Origin: SZUA-448 sp964602475
GTDB taxonomy: Bacteria > Bacillota > Clostridia > Lachnospirales > Lachnospiraceae
Assembly: GCA_964602475.1 (NCBI GenBank)
Contig: CAZRRN010000031.1
Coordinates: 1 to 33,794, forward strand
Length of the DNA: 33,794 nt
Reading direction: 5' to 3'
A model generated the notes under the pieces. That model did not search any database. It worked only from the letters and a program-made list of their open reading frames with translations, and was not told the origin of the DNA. Numbering within the stretch: position 1 is the stretch's first letter; each line of letters starts with the position of its first letter. The translations under genes were made by a program, and so were the position numbers. Shown in pieces: positions 29,530-33,794 of the stretch.

Positions 29530-30465
29530 ATGGCATTAGTTACAACAAAAGAAATGTTTGAGAAAGCATATAAAGGCGGATACGCAATCGGTGCTTTCAA
29601 CGTTAACAACATGGAAATCGTACAGGGTATTACCGAAGCAGCCGCAGAGCTGAATTCCCCCCTGATTCTTCAGGTTTCTGCAGGCGCAAGAAAGTATGCA
29701 AGACATAATTATCTTGTAAAGCTGGTGGAGGCTGCACTTCTTGAGTGTGATCTTCCGATTGCACTTCACTTGGATCATGGTGATTCCTTTGAATTATGTA
29801 AGTCCTGCATCGATGGTGGATTCTCTTCCGTTATGATCGACGGTTCACATCACAGCTTTGCAGATAATATTGAGCTGACCAAGCAGGTCGTTGAGTATGC
29901 ACATGCTCATGGCGTTGTAGTAGAAGGTGAGCTTGGACGTCTTGCAGGAATTGAGGATGCTGTGAATGTAAATGCAGCAGATGCTTCCTACACTAGACCG
30001 GACGAAGTGGAAGAATTCGTTAATAAGACGGGAGTTGATTCCCTTGCAATTGCAATCGGAACCAGCCATGGGGCATTTAAGTTTAAGCCGGGTCAGAAGC
30101 CTCAGCTTCGTTTTGATATTCTTGAAGAAGTTGAGAAGAGACTTCCGAACTTCCCGATTGTTCTTCACGGTGCATCCAGCGTAATTCCGAAGTACGTTGA
30201 AATTATCAACAAGAACGGTGGAAAGCTTGATGATGCAATCGGTATTCCGGAAGATATGCTTCGTCAGGCAGCAAAGATGGCTGTCTGCAAGATTAACATT
30301 GACTCCGATCTTCGTCTTGCAATGACCGCAGGAATTCGTGAGTACATGAATGCTAATCCGTCAGCATTTGATCCGAGACAGTATCTTACACCGGCACGTG
30401 CTTATATCAAAGAGCTTGTTAAGCATAAGATTACTGATGTGCTTGGAAGCGATAACAAAGCGTGA
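29530..30465 (+). CDS. fba: Class II fructose-1,6-bisphosphate aldolase
   Basis: This cytoplasmic zinc enzyme splits fructose 1,6-bisphosphate into DHAP and glyceraldehyde 3-phosphate in glycolysis. It has 311 residues, normal for the class IIB form. Visible motifs are the N-terminal GYAIGAFNVNNME, the catalytic D82 and zinc ligand H83 in LHLDHGDS, EGELGRLAG, zinc ligand H180 in GTSHGAF, zinc ligand H213 in VLHGASSV, and the phosphate-binding end KINIDSDLRLA. GAAAGGA precedes the ATG. The gene is flanked by its own promoter and a strong terminator, so it is a single-gene unit. Its codon use is clean and biased, as expected of a highly expressed gene. Tagatose-bisphosphate aldolase is the nearest alternative, but the fructose enzyme is more likely. 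Confidence 0.96.
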   Translation: MALVTTKEMFEKAYKGGYAIGAFNVNNMEIVQGITEAAAELNSPLILQVSAGARKYARHNYLVKLVEAALLECDLPIALHLDHGDSFELCKSCIDGGFSSVMIDGSHHSFADNIELTKQVVEYAHAHGVVVEGELGRLAGIEDAVNVNAADASYTRPDEVEEFVNKTGVDSLAIAIGTSHGAFKFKPGQKPQLRFDILEEVEKRLPNFPIVLHGASSVIPKYVEIINKNGGKLDDAIGIPEDMLRQAAKMAVCKINIDSDLRLAMTAGIREYMNANPSAFDPRQYLTPARAYIKELVKHKITDVLGSDNKA

Positions 30466-30512
30466 GCATTTACGCAGAGTCCGTAGATATAACAAATTAT
30501 ATACAAAGGCAG

Positions 30513-30543
30513 GGACACTGGTGCAGAACCGGTGTCCTTTTTT
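30513..30543 (+). terminator. Rho-independent terminator of fba
   Basis: GGACACTGGT (30513-30522) pairs with ACCGGTGTCC (30528-30537), with one G-T wobble, a 5-nt loop and six Ts after the stem. Confidence 0.93.
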
Positions 30544-30686
30544 CATGAAAAACCTGATCACTCTGTAACTTGTATAAATTGTATAAACAAACATAAAAGA
30601 ATACTCAATAATTAAGCTTTATTTTCACATTGATGCTACATCTTTTGATTTGTTCTGAAAAACTTTGTGCAATTTGCAAAAATCAG

Positions 30687-30715
30687 TTGTCATTGTGAAA
30701 GAAATTTAGTAGAAT
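30687..30715 (+). promoter_or_regulatory. Promoter of the EF-G-like gene
   Basis: TTGTCA (5 of 6), a 17-bp spacer and TAGAAT (5 of 6) at 30710-30715, 50 bp before the start codon. Confidence 0.75.
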
Positions 30716-30765
30716 ATATCTATACATTTTTATGTTGTGTGGAACACAGCAGAATGGAGGAAGGT

Positions 30766-32859
30766 ATGGATGTTTATAAGTATGAAAAGATTCGTAACGT
30801 AGCCGTGTTAGGGCACGGTGGCTGTGGCAAGACCACGCTGGTCGAAGCCATGGCGTATGTAACAGGTGTGACCAGTCGTCAGGGACGAGTGGAAGACGGT
30901 ACGACAATCAGTGATTATGACAAGGAAGAAGCAAAAAGATTATTTTCCATCAGTTCCACTCTGGTTCCGATTATTTGGGAGGATGTTAAGATTAATGTAC
31001 TTGATACACCCGGATATTTTGACTTTGTTGGGGAGGTCGAGGAAGCATTGGAAGCTGCAGATGCAGCAGTAATCGTTGTTTCCGCAAAAGCAGGGGTTGA
31101 AGTTGGTACTCAGAAGGCTTGGGATGCCTGTGAAAAGAGAAAATTACCACGTCTGTTTTTTGTAACGGATATGGATGATGATAATGCAAGTTTCCGTCAG
31201 GTCGTTGAGCGTTTGCAGGAACTGTACGGAAAGAAGATTGCTCCGTTCCATTCACCGATTCGCGAGAACGAAAAATTTGTCGGATTTGTTAATGTTGTAA
31301 AGATGGCAGGAAGACGTTTTACAAAATTAAGTGATTACGAGGAGTGCCCGATTCCGGATTATTCGAAGGAATATGTGGATAAATACCGGGAAGCACTGCT
31401 TGAAGCAGTTGCCGAGACCGGCGAAGATCTGATGGAGAAGTACTTCGAAGGAAATGAATTTACACCGCAGGAGATTTCTACGGCGCTTCGAAGCAGTGTA
31501 AGTGAGTGCGACATTATTCCGGTACTGATGGGCTCCGGGTTGAATGCTCAGGGTGTCAAGATGCTGCTTCAGGAGATTGCTACTTACTTCCCGTCACCGA
31601 ATAAAGAAATCATTACAGGAATCAATGCCAAAACAGATGAGACCTTCCATGCGGATTATGATGCAAATAAGCCAATGACCGCAAAAGTGTTTAAGACAAT
31701 CGCTGATCCGTTTATTGGTAAATTCTCTCTGATTAAAATATGCTCCGGTATTCTGAAGTCCGATTCTGTTATTTACAATGCTGCTAAGGATACCGAAGAA
31801 AAACTCTCCAGACTGTATGTACTGCGTGGCAAGGAGCAGATTGAAGTAAAAGAGCTTTATGCAGGGGACATCGGTGCAATTGGTAAGCTGTCTGATACGA
31901 CAACCGGAGATACTCTTTCAACCAAGGCTGTCCCTGTGAATTATGACCGCCCGAAGCCTCCGGTACCATATACCTATCAGAGATATAAGACGAAGAACAA
32001 GGGTGATGACGATAAGGTTTCTCAGGCACTGCAGAAGCTGATGGAAGAGGATTTAACACTGAAGACTGTGAATGATTCTGAGAATAAGCAGAGTCTTCTG
32101 TACGGAATGGGAGACCAGCATCTGGATGTTGTGACCAGCAAGCTGCTGAACCGCTATAAGGTTGATATTGAACTCAGCAAACCCAAGGTACCGTATCGTG
32201 AGACGATTCGGAAGAAGGTTGAGCTGGTACAGGGAAGACACAAGAAGCAGTCCGGTGGTGCAGGTCAGTTCGGTGATGTAAAGATGAACTTTGAACCCTC
32301 GGGGGATCTGGATACGCCTTATGTCTTTGAAGAAAAGATATTCGGTGGTTCTGTTCCGAAGAATTTCTGGCCGGCAATTGAGAAGGGTGTTGCGGAGAGT
32401 GTTCAGCGGGGACCGCTTGCGGGATATCCTGTTGTTGGACTGAAGGCAACGCTTATGGACGGTTCCTACCATCCGGTTGATTCCAACGAAATGGCTTTCA
32501 AGATGGCATCCATTAAGGCCTTCAAGGCAGGCTATGTTCTTGCTTCTCCGATTATTATGGAGCCGATCGCGTCCTTAAAGGTAGTTGTTCCGGATAAATT
32601 TACCGGTGATGTTATGGGAGATCTCAGTAAGCGGCGTGGACGGGTTCTCGGTATGAATCCGCTTCACAACGGACGACAGGAAATTCTTGCAGATATACCG
32701 TTGTCGGAGCTGTACGGATATTGTACGACGCTTCGTTCCATGACAGGAGGAATCGGTGATTATTCTTATGAATTCAACCGTTATGAGCCCGCACCTTCCG
32801 ATGTACAGGCGAAGGTAATTGATGAAGCTGATAAGCCGGTTGAGACAGATGAGGATTAA
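30766..32859 (+). CDS. Elongation factor G-like GTPase (EF-G paralogue)
   Basis: This 697-residue translational GTPase has all five EF-G domains. The G domain has P-loop GHGGCGKT (16-23), G3 DTPGYFDF (80-87), where classical EF-G has DTPGHVDF, and a G4 position reading TDMD (134-137) instead of NKMD. Domain II (about 300-390), domain III with YGMGDQHLDV, domain IV with HKKQSGGAGQFGDV and PVVGLKATLMDGSYHPVDS, and domain V with GDVMGDLSKRRGRVLG follow in order. The His-to-Tyr change in G3 and the odd G4 point to the paralogous EF-G-like group and not the main fusA, which normally sits in the str operon with rpsL, rpsG and tuf. ATG 30766 has GGAGG 5 nt upstream. It is a single-gene unit with its own promoter and terminator. 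Confidence 0.93.
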   Translation: MDVYKYEKIRNVAVLGHGGCGKTTLVEAMAYVTGVTSRQGRVEDGTTISDYDKEEAKRLFSISSTLVPIIWEDVKINVLDTPGYFDFVGEVEEALEAADAAVIVVSAKAGVEVGTQKAWDACEKRKLPRLFFVTDMDDDNASFRQVVERLQELYGKKIAPFHSPIRENEKFVGFVNVVKMAGRRFTKLSDYEECPIPDYSKEYVDKYREALLEAVAETGEDLMEKYFEGNEFTPQEISTALRSSVSECDIIPVLMGSGLNAQGVKMLLQEIATYFPSPNKEIITGINAKTDETFHADYDANKPMTAKVFKTIADPFIGKFSLIKICSGILKSDSVIYNAAKDTEEKLSRLYVLRGKEQIEVKELYAGDIGAIGKLSDTTTGDTLSTKAVPVNYDRPKPPVPYTYQRYKTKNKGDDDKVSQALQKLMEEDLTLKTVNDSENKQSLLYGMGDQHLDVVTSKLLNRYKVDIELSKPKVPYRETIRKKVELVQGRHKKQSGGAGQFGDVKMNFEPSGDLDTPYVFEEKIFGGSVPKNFWPAIEKGVAESVQRGPLAGYPVVGLKATLMDGSYHPVDSNEMAFKMASIKAFKAGYVLASPIIMEPIASLKVVVPDKFTGDVMGDLSKRRGRVLGMNPLHNGRQEILADIPLSELYGYCTTLRSMTGGIGDYSYEFNRYEPAPSDVQAKVIDEADKPVETDED

Positions 32860-32908
32860 TGCTGATTCGAAGAAAAGCAATTTTATTTATGTAAATTAAC
32901 CATCAATG

Positions 32909-32952
32909 AACAGGACTTGTCGATGTGAATACTTCGAGGGTCCTGTTTTTTT
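32909..32952 (+). terminator. Rho-independent terminator of the EF-G-like gene
   Basis: AACAGGAC (32909-32916) pairs with GTCCTGTT (32940-32947) across a long loop, and the right arm runs into seven Ts. Confidence 0.85.
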
Positions 32953-32995
32953 GAAAGATATTCTCTTTATATCATAATTTTTACTGGAATAATCA

Positions 32996-33024
32996 TTGCC
33001 GCAACGGTATATAAAAGTTATACT
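32996..33024 (+). promoter_or_regulatory. Candidate promoter of the GH43 gene
   Basis: TTGCCG, a 17-bp spacer and TATACT (5 of 6) at 33019-33024, 26 bp before the start codon. Confidence 0.55.
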
Positions 33025-33049
33025 TGAAAAAAAGAATATTGGAGGAATG

Positions 33050-33794
33050 ATGGAAACAACAGTAAGTAATCCGCTCATATGGGCTGATATACCCGATGTT
33101 GATGTAATTCGGGTTGGCAGTATATTTTATATGGTCAGTACCAGCATGCATTCTATGCCCGGATGTCCAATTATGAAATCAACAGACCTTGCGCACTGGG
33201 AATTTGTAAGCTACGTTTTCAATACGTTTGAAAATAATGATGCTCATAATCTGTTAAACGGGAAGAATATATACGGCAACGGAAGCTGGGCGGCAAGTCT
33301 TCGTTTTCACAACGGAAGGTATTATGTTTTGTTCAACTGCAATGATAAGGGGCATGCTTACATTTACAGTACGGATGATATCGAGAACGGAAAATGGACA
33401 GGCTGGTCTCTTCCGGGGATGTATCATGATCCGGCTCTTATCTTTGACGGTGACACACCTTATATCATATACGGATGCGGCGATATCAGAATTCTGGAGC
33501 TGAAAAAGGATTTATCCGGTCTCTGCGAAGGCGGAACAGATCGTCTTCTTTTCAGTACTCCGAAAGAAGGAATCGGTCTGCGGTGCGAAGGAGGCCATGC
33601 ATATTATATTAACGGAAAATACTATCTGATTTATATTGAATGGCCAAGGGAAGGAAAAGGAAGACGGCGTGAGATATGTTACCGTTCTGACCTGCTGTTG
33701 GGGGAATATGAACGTAAAATCATCTTTGATGATGATATGGGATACCATAACAGCGGAATTGCCCAGGGAGCAATCTTCGAAGGACCAGAAGGTG
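33050..33794 (+). CDS. Glycoside hydrolase family 43, 3' end beyond the window
   Basis: The frame is open for 248 codons to the window edge. The N-terminus METTVSNPLIWADIPDVDVIRVG is like cytoplasmic GH43 beta-xylosidases and alpha-L-arabinofuranosidases: no signal peptide, and the first blade carries the catalytic base (probably D16 in PDVDVIRVG). Other five-bladed propeller marks are STDLAHWEFVS, the transition-state Asp D127 in YHDPALIFD, and the probable catalytic acid E180 in RCEGGHAYYINGKYYLIY. The usual family length is over 450 residues, so half or more is missing. ATG 33050 was chosen over 33047 for spacing to GGAGG (33041-33045). It should trim xylan- or arabinan-derived oligosaccharides inside the cell; the exact specificity cannot be set here. 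Confidence 0.9.
   Translation, partial: METTVSNPLIWADIPDVDVIRVGSIFYMVSTSMHSMPGCPIMKSTDLAHWEFVSYVFNTFENNDAHNLLNGKNIYGNGSWAASLRFHNGRYYVLFNCNDKGHAYIYSTDDIENGKWTGWSLPGMYHDPALIFDGDTPYIIYGCGDIRILELKKDLSGLCEGGTDRLLFSTPKEGIGLRCEGGHAYYINGKYYLIYIEWPREGKGRRREICYRSDLLLGEYERKIIFDDDMGYHNSGIAQGAIFEGPEG

Noticed and set aside
1..33794. CRISPR array, tRNA, rRNA or prophage genes
   Set aside because: No regularly spaced identical repeats, no tRNA-like cloverleaf and no phage structural genes were noticed anywhere in the window.

Overview
The window looks like a chromosomal segment from a Gram-positive, low-to-mid GC Clostridia member, most likely Lachnospiraceae. This is inferred from gene content: monoderm-style type IV pilus genes without an outer-membrane secretin, DUF4234 and PF12784-type proteins, InlB B-repeats, and strong AGGAGG ribosome binding sites. 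A run of exactly 100 Ns inside the largest gene shows that this is a scaffolded draft assembly.

Layout. (1) 1-590: 5' part of upp on the minus strand, facing away from (2) 818-1975, a receiver-HPt signalling protein without an adjacent kinase. (3) 2438-3937: three small membrane proteins (unknown two-TM protein, DUF4234, DUF2752). (4) 4147-24830: one co-directional cluster of about 20.7 kb for a type IV pilus or pseudopilus. It holds PilB, an O-antigen-ligase/Wzy-like membrane protein, PilC, two tandem major-type pilins, prepilin peptidase PilD, a PilM-PilN fusion, PilO, four minor-pilin-like proteins resembling GspI/K/H/J, and a giant secreted InlB-repeat protein. (5) A perfect 23-bp inverted repeat closes the cluster and faces a minus-strand DUF4234 gene. 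(6) 25564-28309: an unknown membrane protein, an EamA transporter and an Rpn/PD-(D/E)XK nuclease. (7) 28478-end: Nudix hydrolase, class II fructose-bisphosphate aldolase, an EF-G paralogue and the start of a GH43 glycosidase.

How the pilus genes fit together. PilB powers assembly on the PilC platform. PilMN and PilO form the inner alignment complex, and PilD processes the six prepilins. The GspI/K/H/J-like set would form the initiating tip, with the GspK-like member lacking Glu5. The giant secreted protein follows the minor pilins, the position that PilY1 has in Proteobacterial fimU-pilVWXY1 operons, so it may be a Gram-positive tip protein or a cargo of the machine. The ligase between pilB and pilC, where pilT often lies, suggests that the pilin or the giant protein is glycosylated. 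No retraction ATPase PilT is present in the window.

The main candidate for an undescribed system is this unit: pilus machine, ligase, 801-residue tip-type pilin, and giant DUF5057-like/InlB-repeat protein. It has candidate cis elements: three 22-bp repeats upstream of the promoter, internal hairpins, and a hairpin plus mini-ORF in front of pilD. Function assignments for the ligase and giant protein are inference; the core pilus calls are secure from sequence motifs.
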